The notes: generated by a model from the sequence alone, not told the origin. Shown: positions 11,222 through 21,607, counted from the stretch's first letter. The stretch: DNA of 64,000 nt from Neptuniibacter sp. 1_MG-2023 (GCF_030547185.1 NZ_JAUOQR010000002.1:248001-312000), one strand, 5' to 3'. A program made the numbers and translations.

Positions 11222-13960
11222 ATGCTGACAGGATTGTTAAAGAAAGTTTTTGGTAGTAAGAATGATCGTGAACTAAAACGCATGGGTAAAATCGTTAAGG
11301 CGATTAATGCATTAGAAGTCGATCTTGAAAAACTAACAGATGAAGAACTGGCAGCAAAAACTGTTGAGTTTCGTCAGCGTCTTGATGAAGGTTCTGACCT
11401 TGATCAGTTGCTGCCAGAAGCGTTTGCTGTTGTTCGTGAAGCGTCCAAGCGTGTTATGGGTATGCGCCACTTCGATGTTCAGTTAATCGGTGGTATGGCT
11501 CTACACGATGGTAAAGTAGCAGAGATGCGCACGGGTGAAGGTAAAACACTAGTGGCAACTTTAGCTGTATATTTGAACGCATTGAGCGGTTTAGGTGTGC
11601 ATGTTGTTACGGTGAACGACTATCTTGCGAGCCGTGATGCTGAATGGATGCGTCCATTATATGAAGCATTAGGTTTGACAGTCGGTGTTGCGCTTTCTGG
11701 ACAGGATCCAGCTACAAAGCGTGCTGCTTATGCGGCTGATATTACCTATGGAACCAATAACGAATTCGGTTTTGATTACCTTCGCGACAATATGGCATTT
11801 AGTCTTGATGAGAAGGTGCAGCGAGACTTTAACTTTGCGGTTGTGGATGAGGTCGACTCGATTCTTATCGATGAGGCGCGTACACCTTTGATTATCTCCG
11901 GCCCTGCCGAAGATAGTTCACAGATGTATGTCACGATTAATCAATTAATTCCACAGCTTAAAAAGTTTGATGGTGAGATTGATCCGCAGGATGAGTCGCA
12001 AGATATTAGTGAGCACTTTGCGGTTGATGAGAAAAATCGTACCGTTGAATTAACAGAGGCCGGTCATGCTGCTGTTGAAGAGTTGCTAACAGAAAAAGGC
12101 TTGCTTAATGAAGGGGAAAGTCTTTATGCCCCTCATAATCTAAACTTGCTGCATCATGTTTTGGCGGGTTTACGTGCTCACTACTTGTTCCAGAAAGATG
12201 TGGATTATATTGTTCAAAATAATGAAGTTGTCATTGTTGATGAACATACCGGCCGTATTATGCAAGGTCGTCGTTGGTCTGAAGGCTTGCATCAGGCGGT
12301 AGAAGCTAAAGAGGGCGTGTCTGTACAAAATGAGAGTCAGACATTCGCATCTACAACATTTCAGAACTACTTCCGTTTATACACAAAACTGTCAGGTATG
12401 ACAGGTACAGCTGATACCGAAGCGTTTGAGCTTCGTCAGATTTATGGCTTAGATGTTGTCGTAATTCCTACTAATAAGCCGATTGCGCGTAAAGATGAAA
12501 ACGATCTTATCTACATGAGTGTAGAAGAGAAGTATGAAGCGATCGTTAAAGAGATCCGTGCCTGTCAGGAAGCTTTACGTCCTGTTCTAGTCGGCACAGC
12601 TTCGGTGGAATCTTCTGAATTAATCTCGACGCTCTTGAAGAAAGAGAAGATTGTTCATAATGTATTGAACGCTAAAAATCATGGTGGTGAAGCATCCATT
12701 ATTGCTCAAGCAGGCCGTCCTGGAGCTGTAACAATTGCAACCAATATGGCGGGTCGTGGTACTGATATCGTTTTAGGCGGTAAGTTAGAGGCTGAGTTAG
12801 CTGAACTTGATAACCCAACGGATGAACAGATTGCAGAAGTGACTGCAGCTTGGGAAAAGCGTCATCAACAAGTTCTTGATAATGGCGGCTTACATATCAT
12901 TGGTACAGAGCGTCATGAATCACGTCGTATCGATAATCAGCTGCGTGGTCGTGCAGGTCGTCAGGGTGACCCTGGTTCTTCACGTTTCTTCCTTTCGTTG
13001 GAAGATGATCTTATGCGTATCTTTGCTTCAGATCGTGTTCGTCAGCTGATGCAAGCGCTGGGTATGGAACGTGGTGAGGCGATCGAGCACAAGATGGTGA
13101 GTAACGCTATCGAAAAAGCACAACGGAAAGTTGAGGGGCGTAACTTTGATATTCGTAAATCGCTTCTTGAATATGATGATGTTGCTAATGATCAGCGTAC
13201 AGTTATTTATGATCAGCGTAATGAAATTATGGCAACGGATGATATATCTGAAACCATTGATGCTGTTCGTGAAGAGGTTGTTGCTAACAAGTTTAGTGAA
13301 TTTGTTCCTCCTCAAAGTTTGGAAGAACAGTGGGATATTGCTGGTCTTGAGCGCTCGCTTGAAGCTGATTTCTCAGTAAAACTGCCGGTTCAGGAATGGC
13401 TTGATCAAGACGATAGCTTACATGAAGAAACGCTTTATCAAAAAGTTCAGGACGAGATCTTAGCGGTTTATAAACAGAAAGAGCAGCAGGTGGGTGAATC
13501 CACTATGCGTAACTTTGAAAAGCAGGTAATGCTGCAAGTTCTTGATACGCTGTGGAAAGAGCATCTGCAAACTATGGATCACCTACGACAAGGTATTCAC
13601 TTACGTGGTTATGCTCAAAAGAATCCTAAGCAAGAATATAAGCGCGAATCTTTCCATCTATTTCAGGAGCTATTGGATAATATTAAACGTGATGTTATTC
13701 GTATTATCTGTCATGTACAGGTACAGCAGCCTGAAGAGATTGAAGCGATGGAGCAGCTGCGCCGTGAGCAAGCAGAAAGTCTGCAGATGGATTTCACCCA
13801 TGATCAAAGTTCAGCAATGTCTGATGATAGTGATGCTGAAGCAGTAGATGAGCAAGGTGAAACCTTTGTTAGAGAGGGACGAAAAGTAGGTAGAAATGAG
13901 CCTTGTCCTTGTGGCTCAGGTAAAAAATATAAGCAGTGTCACGGTAAACTATCTACATAA
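11222..13960 (+). CDS. secA: SecA, preprotein translocase ATPase
   Basis: SecA is the motor that drives preproteins through SecYEG. From the ATG at 11222 it has 912 residues and begins [18 protein letters not shown], matching family N-termini; an in-frame TTG at 11183 would add 13 unlikely residues. Walker A is [13 protein letters not shown], Walker B contains [16 protein letters not shown], and [13 protein letters not shown] and [16 protein letters not shown] belong to nucleotide-binding fold 2. The C-terminus ends in the zinc/SecB-binding motif [14 protein letters not shown]. No secM-like arrest gene lies upstream; the leader has only an imperfect hairpin around 11171-11189. Confidence 0.98.
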   Translation: MLTGLLKKVFGSKNDRELKRMGKIVKAINALEVDLEKLTDEELAAKTVEFRQRLDEGSDLDQLLPEAFAVVREASKRVMGMRHFDVQLIGGMALHDGKVAEMRTGEGKTLVATLAVYLNALSGLGVHVVTVNDYLASRDAEWMRPLYEALGLTVGVALSGQDPATKRAAYAADITYGTNNEFGFDYLRDNMAFSLDEKVQRDFNFAVVDEVDSILIDEARTPLIISGPAEDSSQMYVTINQLIPQLKKFDGEIDPQDESQDISEHFAVDEKNRTVELTEAGHAAVEELLTEKGLLNEGESLYAPHNLNLLHHVLAGLRAHYLFQKDVDYIVQNNEVVIVDEHTGRIMQGRRWSEGLHQAVEAKEGVSVQNESQTFASTTFQNYFRLYTKLSGMTGTADTEAFELRQIYGLDVVVIPTNKPIARKDENDLIYMSVEEKYEAIVKEIRACQEALRPVLVGTASVESSELISTLLKKEKIVHNVLNAKNHGGEASIIAQAGRPGAVTIATNMAGRGTDIVLGGKLEAELAELDNPTDEQIAEVTAAWEKRHQQVLDNGGLHIIGTERHESRRIDNQLRGRAGRQGDPGSSRFFLSLEDDLMRIFASDRVRQLMQALGMERGEAIEHKMVSNAIEKAQRKVEGRNFDIRKSLLEYDDVANDQRTVIYDQRNEIMATDDISETIDAVREEVVANKFSEFVPPQSLEEQWDIAGLERSLEADFSVKLPVQEWLDQDDSLHEETLYQKVQDEILAVYKQKEQQVGESTMRNFEKQVMLQVLDTLWKEHLQTMDHLRQGIHLRGYAQKNPKQEYKRESFHLFQELLDNIKRDVIRIICHVQVQQPEEIEAMEQLRREQAESLQMDFTHDQSSAMSDDSDAEAVDEQGETFVREGRKVGRNEPCPCGSGKKYKQCHGKLST

Positions 13961-13989
13961 TTTAGATGCAGTTTTAATACAGTTAAGAG

Positions 13990-14012
13990 AGCAGCCTGTT
14001 GGCTGCTTTCTG
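13990..14012 (+). terminator. Hairpin between secA and argJ, possible weak terminator
   Basis: AGCAGCC (13990-13996) and GGCTGCT (14001-14007) form a perfect 7-bp stem with a TGTT loop. The T run after it is short and interrupted (TTCTG), so termination would be weak. It ends just before the argJ ribosome-binding site, so it may also act on argJ translation or mRNA stability. Confidence 0.45.
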
Positions 14013-14031
14013 CGCTAAGGAGATTACTAAA

Positions 14032-15252
14032 ATGGCTGTTGGTCCAGCAACTTTCCCAAGTACAATGCACTCTGTTAAAGGTTTTGAACTCGGCACTGCC
14101 TCTGCCGGTATTAAAACACCGGGCCGTAAAGATGTTGTGTTAATGCATATTTGTGAGGATGCCAGTGTAGTCGGTGTTTTTACCAAAAATGCTTTTTGTG
14201 CAGCGCCTGTTTCCATCTGTAAAGAACATCTAAGCAAAGCCGCGGCTCGCTATCTTATAGTCAACACAGGTAATGCGAATGCCGGAACAGGACAGGAAGG
14301 TTGGCAAGATGCTGTTGCTACTTGCTCTGCGGTAGCTGAGCTCTGTGATGTAGATGTGGCTGCAGTACTGCCATTTTCTACAGGTGTTATTGGTGAAAAG
14401 CTGCCGGTCGAGAAACTTATTTCTGCTTTGCCTAAAGCAAAAACCGTTTTATCAGAAAGTGGCTGGTTAGATGCGGCGGAAGGTATTTTAACGACAGATA
14501 CGCGCCTTAAAGGTGCTTCGCTACAATACACGTATCAAGGTCAGACGGTTACTTTAACTGGAATATCTAAAGGCTCGGGCATGATTAAGCCCAATATGGC
14601 AACTATGCTAGGTTATGTAGCTACTGATGCGGATGTTGAACCTGAATTGCTGCAAAAATTATTGATAGAAGCGACGGACTGTTCATTTAATCGTATTACC
14701 GTCGATGGTGATACGTCGACCAATGACTCTTGCATGCTTGTGGCAACAGGGAAATCTAGCGTTGTTGTCTCTGAGAGCGACCAAGAGGGTCTTTTGACGT
14801 TCAGGCAGGCTTTGGCTTGCGTAATGCAAGAACTCGCTCATGCGATTATTAGAGACGGTGAGGGGGCGACTAAGTTTGTAACGGTTAAGGTCGAGTCGGC
14901 AGCGACTCAAGATGAAGCGCTACGTACAGCCTTTGATATTGCTCATTCGCCACTGGTTAAAACAGCGCTTTTTGCATCCGATCCCAATTGGGGCAGGATT
15001 TTGGCTGTTGTAGGTCGTGCGGGTATTGATAATTTAGATTTGAATGCATTGCAGATCTTTCTGGGCGACGTCTGTATTGTCAGTGAGGGAGGGCGCGATG
15101 CGGGCTATACCGAAGAGGCTGGCCAAGCTGTGATGGATGCTGAGGAGATACTGATTAGAGTTGTACTTAATCGCGGTGATGTCACTGAAACGGTATGGAC
15201 AACAGATCTTTCTCACGATTATGTCAGTATTAATGCGGATTACCGCAGCTAA
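14032..15252 (+). CDS. argJ: ArgJ, ornithine acetyltransferase / N-acetylglutamate synthase
   Basis: ArgJ recycles the acetyl group in arginine synthesis: it moves acetate from N-acetylornithine to glutamate and, if bifunctional, also uses acetyl-CoA. The ATG at 14032 has a perfect AAGGAG (14017-14022), so the upstream in-frame codons are not used; the protein has 406 residues. The autoprocessing site is in GMIKPNMATMLGYVATDA, where the Thr of MATM becomes the nucleophile of the beta chain. NRITVDGDTSTND and SDPNWGRIL are also typical. Sequence alone does not tell mono- from bifunctional activity. Confidence 0.96.
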   Translation: MAVGPATFPSTMHSVKGFELGTASAGIKTPGRKDVVLMHICEDASVVGVFTKNAFCAAPVSICKEHLSKAAARYLIVNTGNANAGTGQEGWQDAVATCSAVAELCDVDVAAVLPFSTGVIGEKLPVEKLISALPKAKTVLSESGWLDAAEGILTTDTRLKGASLQYTYQGQTVTLTGISKGSGMIKPNMATMLGYVATDADVEPELLQKLLIEATDCSFNRITVDGDTSTNDSCMLVATGKSSVVVSESDQEGLLTFRQALACVMQELAHAIIRDGEGATKFVTVKVESAATQDEALRTAFDIAHSPLVKTALFASDPNWGRILAVVGRAGIDNLDLNALQIFLGDVCIVSEGGRDAGYTEEAGQAVMDAEEILIRVVLNRGDVTETVWTTDLSHDYVSINADYRS

Positions 15253-15302
15253 GTTGTTCTTTTGTGTCTTGCTATTGGTTACTAAACGGGCGTTGTAAAT
15301 AG

Positions 15303-16256
15303 ATGAAGCGTAAATTGATTCATGTTGCTGCGGCAGCTATTAAAAACTCAGCAGGAGAAATTTTAATAGCAAGACGCTCGGAAGATCAGCATCAGGGAGG
15401 CTTGTGGGAGTTTCCCGGCGGTAAAGTGGAGCAGGGTGAAAGTGCGCTGTCGGCGTTATCACGAGAGCTGCATGAAGAGCTAGGTATTGAGGTAAAAGAG
15501 GCTAGACCGCTGATAAAAGTACCCTATCATTACACTGATAAATCGGTTTTACTGGATGTGTTTGAAGTAAGCGCGTTCGATGGCGAGGCTTGGGGGAAGG
15601 AGGGGCAACCTATACGTTGGGTTGCTAAAGGTGAGCTTGATAGTTTTGCCTTTCCAGCAGCAAATGCACCTATTCTTAATGCATGCCTTTTACCTAAATG
15701 TATCGCGATAACACCTGATTTATCTGATGTCGATGCATTGGTTGACTTTGTTGAGCAGGCTTTATCTAACGGCGCTGAAGGGGTTATGTTGAGAGCTCAT
15801 CATCTGCCTGTGGATGATTTTGAAGGCGCGTATAAGCGTATTAAAGGGATGCTTGAGGGAACAGCTATTCCGCTTATTGTGAACAGTTCACTTGCAGTTG
15901 CTGAAACGTTGAAAGCGGATGCGTTACATCTTAGCTCATCACGTCTTTTAGATCTTAATAAGCGTAGCCAATTTTCCGGTCGCTGGCTAAGTGCGTCATG
16001 TCATAGTTTAGAGCAGATTGAGATGGCGGTTACAAAAGATTTGGATTTTGTTAGCTTATCACCTGTATTAAAAACGCGCTCACATCCTCATGCGATCCCA
16101 TTAGGTTGGGAGCTGTTTCAGCAGATTGTTGATAGTTGCTCTATTCCGGTTTATGCCTTAGGAGGGGTAAGTTCTCGTTTGCTTGGGCAGGCTGTTAACT
16201 GCGGTGCTCAAGGTGTTGCGGGGATTAGTGCATGGTCTCAGGATCTTGAGGAATAG
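15303..16256 (+). CDS. Nudix hydrolase fused to a thiamine-phosphate-synthase-like domain
   Basis: This is a two-domain protein of 317 residues. Residues 1-130 are a MutT-like Nudix domain with an intact box: GGKVEQGE, seven residues, then RELHEELGI. MutT proteins hydrolyse 8-oxo-dGTP and related nucleotides. Residues 135-317 resemble a ThiE/TenI TIM barrel, with [32 protein letters not shown] and ALGGVSSRL. This fusion is known in gammaproteobacteria next to argJ; the job of its barrel is unclear and I would not assume thiamine synthesis. Its 3' end overlaps yacG on the other strand by 32 nt. Confidence 0.9.
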   Translation: MKRKLIHVAAAAIKNSAGEILIARRSEDQHQGGLWEFPGGKVEQGESALSALSRELHEELGIEVKEARPLIKVPYHYTDKSVLLDVFEVSAFDGEAWGKEGQPIRWVAKGELDSFAFPAANAPILNACLLPKCIAITPDLSDVDALVDFVEQALSNGAEGVMLRAHHLPVDDFEGAYKRIKGMLEGTAIPLIVNSSLAVAETLKADALHLSSSRLLDLNKRSQFSGRWLSASCHSLEQIEMAVTKDLDFVSLSPVLKTRSHPHAIPLGWELFQQIVDSCSIPVYALGGVSSRLLGQAVNCGAQGVAGISAWSQDLEE

Positions 16257-16461
16257 GACCGTCTCGGTCTACATGTTCTTCATTTTCACCACTGCTATAG
16301 TCACTGGCGGATTTTGCTTCAGGAATTTGATACTCCTCATTTGCCCAGGCACCTAGGTCAATTAATTTGCAGCGTTCACTGCAAAAAGGTCTAAATGGGT
16401 TATCACTGCTCCATACCTTTTTTTTCTGGCAAGTTGGGCATTTTACTTGGGGCTTAGTCAC
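16225..16461 (-). CDS. yacG: YacG, zinc-binding DNA gyrase inhibitor
   Basis: YacG is a small zinc protein that in E. coli binds GyrB and inhibits gyrase. I place the start at the GTG whose first base is 16461, giving 78 residues that begin [10 protein letters not shown]; upstream in-frame sequence is coaE read in another frame. The four zinc ligands are in CPTC and [10 protein letters not shown], followed by the conserved LGAWANEEY and an acidic tail. The GTG overlaps the coaE stop by 8 nt, the normal pilD-coaE-yacG linkage. The coding end runs antisense into the Nudix gene. Confidence 0.93.
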   Translation of the reverse strand: MTKPQVKCPTCQKKKVWSSDNPFRPFCSERCKLIDLGAWANEEYQIPEAKSASDYSSGENEEHVDRDGPIPQDPETMH

Positions 16462-17065
16462 TATAAGGGGCCTGTTTAGCAAGGGTAAGTAGTTTGGAAT
16501 GTAAGGCGGCAACTTCTTTTTTAAGGGTTGCTAAGTCTGCGCTATTATCAATGATCGTATCAGCTTTTACTATCTTTTGGTCTCTAGGCATCTGTGTTTG
16601 GATGATAGATTTTACTTGTTCTGCATTGTTCTTGTCGCGAGAGATTGTTCGCTCGATCTGTATTGCCTCAGGCACATCAACAACCACGATATGATCGGTG
16701 AGTTGATGCTGATCTGTTTCAAGTAGCAGGGGAGAGGCGAGTACAGCATAGCTAGATTGTGTGTTGTCCAGTTGTTGAATAATGCGTGCCCGGATCACTG
16801 GGTGAAGTAGTTGCTCTAACCATTTTCGCTCTTTTGGATCGCTGAAAATTTTTACTCTCAGTTCTGCACGGTTTAGCTCGCCGGAATTTGTCAGTATTTG
16901 CGAGCCAAAGTGCTGAGCGATCTTCTGAAGCGCTTCTTCTCCCGGTGCTACTACTTCTCGCGCGACTATATCGGCATCAATAACGTTAATTCCGAACTGC
17001 TCTAATTGGCGAGTAACGGCGCTTTTGCCTGAGCCTATCCCGCCTGTGATCCCAACAATAAACAT
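16454..17065 (-). CDS. coaE: CoaE, dephospho-CoA kinase
   Basis: CoaE phosphorylates the 3' hydroxyl of dephospho-CoA ribose, the last step of coenzyme A synthesis. The protein has 203 residues. The P-loop is [15 protein letters not shown] (5-19), then [19 protein letters not shown] and the lid-region [10 protein letters not shown]. The ATG lies immediately after the pilD stop, with no gap, so translation is probably coupled. It keeps the widespread pilD-coaE pairing, which seems to reflect operon history rather than pilus function. Confidence 0.96.
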   Translation of the reverse strand: MFIVGITGGIGSGKSAVTRQLEQFGINVIDADIVAREVVAPGEEALQKIAQHFGSQILTNSGELNRAELRVKIFSDPKERKWLEQLLHPVIRARIIQQLDNTQSSYAVLASPLLLETDQHQLTDHIVVVDVPEAIQIERTISRDKNNAEQVKSIIQTQMPRDQKIVKADTIIDNSADLATLKKEVAALHSKLLTLAKQAPYSD

Positions 17066-17911
17066 CTATAAGCCAGCAAATTGAAGGTAGAGACCGGTAA
17101 TATTATCACCCCAGATTAAAGCAACCCAACCGGCAATGGCGAGATAAGGCCCAAACGGCATAGGGGCCTGCTGCTCATGTTTTTTCGCTGCGATCATAGC
17201 GATGCCTAATATAGCACCAACCAAAGAACTCAATAGAATAATAAGGGGTAACTGTGCCCATCCGGCCCAAGCTCCGAGCGCGGCTAGTAATTTAAAATCA
17301 CCATATCCCATTCCCTCTTTGCCTGTTAGTAGTTTAAAAGCCCAATACACAGTCCATAAACTTAAATAGCCAGCGATAGCACCGTATACAGCACTTTCCA
17401 GTGAGGTAAATAAACCAAAGCTATTTACGAATAAGCCTAACCACAGTAAAGGTAGTGTAATGCGGTCAGGTAAAAGTTGATGGTCTATATCGATAAAGAT
17501 AAGACAGATCAAGCACCAGGTTAACAGGGTGAGGCTGAAACTAACCTCGTTTAGGCCATAGATATAAACAATAGCAGCACCGCTTATAGCGGTTAATAAT
17601 TCAATAAATGGGTAGCGAAAAGGGATATGTAGACCGCATGAAGCGCATTTTGCTTTTAGGTACAGGTAGCTAATAACCGGTATATTTTCATACCATCTGA
17701 TTTTGTGCCCGCATTGTGGGCAAGTGGAGGCTGGTGCGGAAAGGTTAAATGTTTCTTTTTGTTCCGTATTTTCAGCTTCATGTTCAGATAGCCACTCCCG
17801 TTCCATCATAATAGGGATACGGTGAATAACCACATTTAAAAAACTGCCAACGCAGAGGGACAAAATAAAAGCGCAGGCTATAGCCCACGCTGGATCGATA
17901 TTAAAGATCAT
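17066..17911 (-). CDS. pilD: PilD, type IV prepilin peptidase and N-methyltransferase
   Basis: PilD is an inner-membrane aspartyl protease that cleaves prepilins after the leader Gly and methylates the new N-terminal Phe. It has 281 residues and about eight hydrophobic segments. The N-terminal cytoplasmic domain has the zinc tetracysteine CPQC and CASC. Catalytic aspartates are in FIDIDHQLLPDR and in the GxGD-type motif GYGDFKLLAALG. Clients in the window are PilA and possibly type II secretion pseudopilins elsewhere. It is transcribed after pilB and pilC. Confidence 0.96.
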   Translation of the reverse strand: MIFNIDPAWAIACAFILSLCVGSFLNVVIHRIPIMMEREWLSEHEAENTEQKETFNLSAPASTCPQCGHKIRWYENIPVISYLYLKAKCASCGLHIPFRYPFIELLTAISGAAIVYIYGLNEVSFSLTLLTWCLICLIFIDIDHQLLPDRITLPLLWLGLFVNSFGLFTSLESAVYGAIAGYLSLWTVYWAFKLLTGKEGMGYGDFKLLAALGAWAGWAQLPLIILLSSLVGAILGIAMIAAKKHEQQAPMPFGPYLAIAGWVALIWGDNITGLYLQFAGL

Positions 17912-17977
17912 TAGTAATCTTCTAAATGATTCGTTTGCTAGGGAGCTTTTTGTAATATTTCTCTCAAAAAGCGTTTT

Positions 17978-19198
17978 CTAAACCACATTACCCAGCTGGA
18001 AGATAGGTAAGTACATGGCGATAACTAAGCCGCCTACAAGTACCCCTAGAACAGCCATGATAAGAGGTTCTAGTAAGCTAGAAAGGTTATCAACAGCGTT
18101 ATCAACTAGCTCTTCGTAGAAATCTGCCACTTTCTCTAGCATCATTTCCAGTGAGCCGGCCTCCTCACCGATGGCGATCATCTGCACAGTCATATTTGGG
18201 AAAACCCCTGTCATCGTGACTGCATCTTTTAGTGATTGCCCTGTTGATACCCCATTTCTGATCTGGAGTATGGCATCTCGGTAGAGTGCGTTACCCGAGG
18301 CCCCTGCAGCAGAGTCTAGTGCATTAACTAAAGGCACACCGGCAGCAAAGGTTGTAGCTAAGGTTCTAGAAAAGCGAGCAATTGAGGCATTGTGTAAAAT
18401 TTGGCCAATAACGGGAATTTTAAGCATCGCTTTGTCGACGGCGTCCCTAAATTTCTTTGACTTTGTTTGGGCTTTGTTAAAGGCATACCCGGCGAAGCCT
18501 ATAGCAATAAGTACAATCCACCACCATTCTTGGGCAACTTCGGATAGATGAATTACAAAGAGAGTAAAGGCGGGGAGGTCGGCGCCAAAGCTATCAAATA
18601 CCGATTCAAATTGCGGCACCACTTTTACCAGCAAAATAGCGGATACGACAATACCAACAATAATAACGGCTGTTGGGTAGGTGAGGGCTTTTTTGATCTT
18701 GGCTTTTAGGCTTTCCAGTTTCTCTTTGTAGGTGGCAATACGGTCAAGCATCTGTTCTAAAGCACCCGATTGCTCACCAGCACTGACTAAACTGCAGTAA
18801 AGGTCGTCGAAGTGCTCAGGATATTTGGTTAAGGCTGTGGAGAAATCAAGCCCCCCATTTACATCATTTTTAATGCCATAAATAATATCTTTAAGCTTAT
18901 CTTTCTCAACCCCGCCGGCGGTAATGTCTAGGCCTTGTAGTAGAGGAACACCAGATTTAAGCATAGTAGCCACTTGGCGAGTAAAAAAAGCAATATCTAC
19001 AGGCTTAATTGGTTTGCCTTTCGCGCTAAAGAGGCCCGCTCCTCTCTCTTTGGCTACCTTGGAGGGTAATATACCCTGTTTACGTAGTTGAGCTTTAGCC
19101 ATGGCAATATTGCTGGCATCAACTTTCCCTTTACTGGCATTGCCGCTTTTATCTTTTCCCTGCCAGGTAAATGTATGTAACTTGGCTTCTTTGGCCAT
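17978..19198 (-). CDS. pilC: PilC, type IV pilus inner-membrane platform protein
   Basis: PilC is the polytopic platform on which the PilB and PilT motors act. The protein has 406 residues and two GspF/T2SSF repeats: the first with FFTRQVATMLKSGVPL and SAGEQSGALEQML, the second with RFSRTLATTFAAGVPL and GEEAGSLEMMLEKVADFYE. Hydrophobic segments lie near 170-190, 220-240 and the C-terminus. The gap to pilB is 18 nt, so both are co-transcribed. Confidence 0.96.
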   Translation of the reverse strand: MAKEAKLHTFTWQGKDKSGNASKGKVDASNIAMAKAQLRKQGILPSKVAKERGAGLFSAKGKPIKPVDIAFFTRQVATMLKSGVPLLQGLDITAGGVEKDKLKDIIYGIKNDVNGGLDFSTALTKYPEHFDDLYCSLVSAGEQSGALEQMLDRIATYKEKLESLKAKIKKALTYPTAVIIVGIVVSAILLVKVVPQFESVFDSFGADLPAFTLFVIHLSEVAQEWWWIVLIAIGFAGYAFNKAQTKSKKFRDAVDKAMLKIPVIGQILHNASIARFSRTLATTFAAGVPLVNALDSAAGASGNALYRDAILQIRNGVSTGQSLKDAVTMTGVFPNMTVQMIAIGEEAGSLEMMLEKVADFYEELVDNAVDNLSSLLEPLIMAVLGVLVGGLVIAMYLPIFQLGNVV

Positions 19199-19216
19199 AG
19201 CAAATATATCCTGTTA

Positions 19217-20950
19217 TTAAACCTTAATGACGCGATTCATCTCTTCGAGGCTAGTCACACCTTCGGCAACTTTCTTTAGACCTGAACGTCTTAAGCTTTG
19301 GAATCCTTGAGTGTTGGCGACCTTTAGTATATCCAGAGAGTTTCCGTTTTGCATAATGACTTCAGCAATCTCTGGCGACATGGAAAGCATCTCATAGATA
19401 CCAACCCTACCTTTATAACCTCTGTTACACTTATTGCAACCCTCATGATTTGCTTCGAAGAGGGTCATATTCTTGATCTCTTCGTCGGTAAAGCCCTCCT
19501 CACGTAGGGTAACTTCAGGTAGTGTAATGGGTTGTTTACAGCTTTCGCAGAGCCTTCGTCCTAAACGCTGAGCGATAATTAAACTCACCGAAGTGGCAAT
19601 ATTGAAGGCGGGTACTCCCATATTACGGAGTCGAGTCAGTGTTTCGGGTGCGCTGTTTGTATGGAGTGTGGAGAGAACCATATGGCCGGTTTGTGCTGCT
19701 TTAATCGCAATTTCGGCGGTTTCCAGATCTCGAATCTCACCCACCATGACAACATCAGGGTCTTGACGAAGGAAGGCGCGCAAGGCCTCTGCAAAGGTAA
19801 GGCCTACTTTTGAGCTTACATGAACTTGGTTGATCCCCTCCAAGTTAATCTCTACAGGGTCTTCAGCCGTAGATATATTACGCTCTTCCGTGTTAAGGAT
19901 ATTTAGACCGGTATAGAGGCTGACGGTTTTACCACTACCTGTCGGACCGGTGACGAGCACCATGCCTTGTGGTTTATGTAAGGTGGAAAGGTACATCTCT
20001 TTTTGGAAGTCAGCAAAGCCTAAAGCTTCAACGCCCATTTTAGCACTGCTCGGGTCTAATATACGCAGTACAATTTTCTCGCCCCAAAGGGTCGGTAGGG
20101 TGTTAACACGGAAATCGATCGACCGGTTTTTCGAAATTTTCATTTTGATGCGTCCATCTTGCGGGACGCGGCGTTCAGAGATATCCATCTGAGCCATAAC
20201 TTTTAAACGTGCAGACAGGCGTGATGATAGATTAGAGGGGGGTCTAGCGATCTCCTGCAAGATGCCATCTATACGACTACGTATACGATAGGTCTTTTCG
20301 TAAGGTTCAAAGTGAATATCGGATGCGCCGTTTTTAATAGAATCTAAAAGTATTTTATTAACAAAACGAACTATAGGCGCATCATTGGCTGCTTCCTCAG
20401 CGGACTCCTCTTGCGCAGCGTTGGGTAGAGAATCATCGATCTCCAAATTATCAAGGTCGCTATCTTCCAAGTCGTCAAGGGCTGAATCTTGATTGTCGAG
20501 GAACGCTTCGATCGCTTTGGTAAGCTTATCCTCTTCAACAATAATCGCTTCAGTGGTAATACCACTTTGAAATTTAAATTCATCAAGGGCTTGGATATTG
20601 GTGGGGTCCGATATCGCCACAAATAAGCGATTGTCTCTTTTCTGTAACGGGAGCGCGTGATGTTTGCTAATCAGCGAGTCATTAATAAGGCCCTGTGGAA
20701 GCGTCGCCATATCCATGGCATCCAGATCTAGCAGTGGAATGCCAAACTCTTCGGATGCGGCGGCGGCGGCTCTATAGGCACTAACAAGGCGCTGTTCAAT
20801 AACATAAGCGATAAAGGTTTGCTGTTTTTCTCGGCACTGAAGCGCCGCATCGGCCGCGACCTCTGCAGAGCAAACACCCTCATTAACTAACCTTTTTGCT
20901 AGTCCGCTTAATGGTTGGCTAGGCTGCAAAATATAACCCCTTACTATCAT
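19217..20950 (-). CDS. pilB: PilB, type IV pilus assembly ATPase
   Basis: PilB is the hexameric cytoplasmic extension ATPase. It has an N-terminal MshEN-type regulatory region (which binds c-di-GMP in some homologues) and a C-terminal secretion-ATPase core. Visible are NGASDIHFEP, Walker A TGPTGSGKTVSLYTG, the Asp box DPDVVMVGEIRDLETAEIA, LSTLHTNSAPET, and a zinc tetracysteine CESC and CNKC near the C-terminus. The start is uncertain: the ATG at 20950 is chosen, but a TTG at 20929 preceded by AAGGGG is equally credible and a GTG at 20965 is possible. It is divergent from pilA. Confidence 0.95.
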   Translation of the reverse strand: MIVRGYILQPSQPLSGLAKRLVNEGVCSAEVAADAALQCREKQQTFIAYVIEQRLVSAYRAAAAASEEFGIPLLDLDAMDMATLPQGLINDSLISKHHALPLQKRDNRLFVAISDPTNIQALDEFKFQSGITTEAIIVEEDKLTKAIEAFLDNQDSALDDLEDSDLDNLEIDDSLPNAAQEESAEEAANDAPIVRFVNKILLDSIKNGASDIHFEPYEKTYRIRSRIDGILQEIARPPSNLSSRLSARLKVMAQMDISERRVPQDGRIKMKISKNRSIDFRVNTLPTLWGEKIVLRILDPSSAKMGVEALGFADFQKEMYLSTLHKPQGMVLVTGPTGSGKTVSLYTGLNILNTEERNISTAEDPVEINLEGINQVHVSSKVGLTFAEALRAFLRQDPDVVMVGEIRDLETAEIAIKAAQTGHMVLSTLHTNSAPETLTRLRNMGVPAFNIATSVSLIIAQRLGRRLCESCKQPITLPEVTLREEGFTDEEIKNMTLFEANHEGCNKCNRGYKGRVGIYEMLSMSPEIAEVIMQNGNSLDILKVANTQGFQSLRRSGLKKVAEGVTSLEEMNRVIKV

Positions 20951-21070
20951 TCCATGAATTGACACATATCATACAGATAAAATAGCATTTGCATCATAGT
21001 TTGAAAATGCGCACTATAAGGTTTATAAGATAAAACTGATTTGGTAACTGGCGTGTCATAAAAAATACGC

Positions 21071-21108
21071 TACAATCAAAGGACTTGGTTGATCCCAAGG
21101 ATTTTTTT
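21071..21108 (+). promoter_or_regulatory. pilA leader: possible -10 and small T-tailed hairpin
   Basis: TACAAT at 21071-21076 resembles a sigma70 -10, without a good -35 at the usual spacing. Downstream, CTTGG (21084-21088) can pair with CCAAG (21095-21099), followed by G, A and eight T. That is a short 5-bp terminator-like element in the leader before the GGAG of pilA. I found no convincing sigma54 -24/-12 site, although pilA genes often use one. Confidence 0.3.
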
Positions 21109-21124
21109 TCGCTGGAGATAAATA

Positions 21125-21547
21125 ATGAAAACGAATAAACAAGCACAAGGTTTTACCCTAATCGAATTGATGATCGTTGTGGCGATTATCGGTATTTTGG
21201 CTGCTATCGCATTGCCGGCTTACCAAACTTATACGCAAAAAGCTAAATTTACTGAGGTTGTTAATTCTACATCGTCCGTGAAAAGTGCAGTTGAAGTGTG
21301 TTATTCACGTGAAGGTACTTTTTCTGATTGTGATGGCGATGATAACTCTGTTAGTGCTGCATTAAGTGGTTCTGATGGTGGTCAGTACGTTAAGAGCGTT
21401 GGAATCAATGATAGTGCTGTGATTACTGCAACTGGGTCTGGAGCAGTTAATGATATTACCTATATTTTAACGCCAACTAGTACTGCGGGTGGACAACTTA
21501 TTTGGGATGTATCTGGCTCGTGTGAAACTGAAGGCTTATGTGACTAA
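21125..21547 (+). CDS. pilA: PilA-type major pilin precursor
   Basis: This is a type IVa prepilin of 140 residues. The leader MKTNKQAQG ends at the PilD cleavage site, G followed by [20 protein letters not shown], and Glu5 of the mature protein is present. The hydrophobic helix leads into a globular domain with cysteine pairs near 56 and 64 ([13 protein letters not shown]) and a C-terminal SCETEGLC disulfide loop. It is the structural subunit of the pilus assembled by PilB and PilC across the divergent promoter. GGAG lies 7 nt before the ATG. A strong terminator follows, fitting high expression. Confidence 0.95.
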   Translation: MKTNKQAQGFTLIELMIVVAIIGILAAIALPAYQTYTQKAKFTEVVNSTSSVKSAVEVCYSREGTFSDCDGDDNSVSAALSGSDGGQYVKSVGINDSAVITATGSGAVNDITYILTPTSTAGGQLIWDVSGSCETEGLCD

Positions 21548-21576
21548 TCACCTAAGGGTGTAAAGTTACCATTGAT

Positions 21577-21607
21577 AAAAAGGCGCAAACTATTTGCGCC
21601 TTTTTTG
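21577..21607 (+). terminator. Rho-independent terminator after pilA
   Basis: AAAAAGGCGCAAA (21577-21589) pairs with TTTGCGCCTTTTT (21593-21605), leaving a minimal CTA loop and a T run. This is one of the strongest terminators in the window. Confidence 0.93.
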
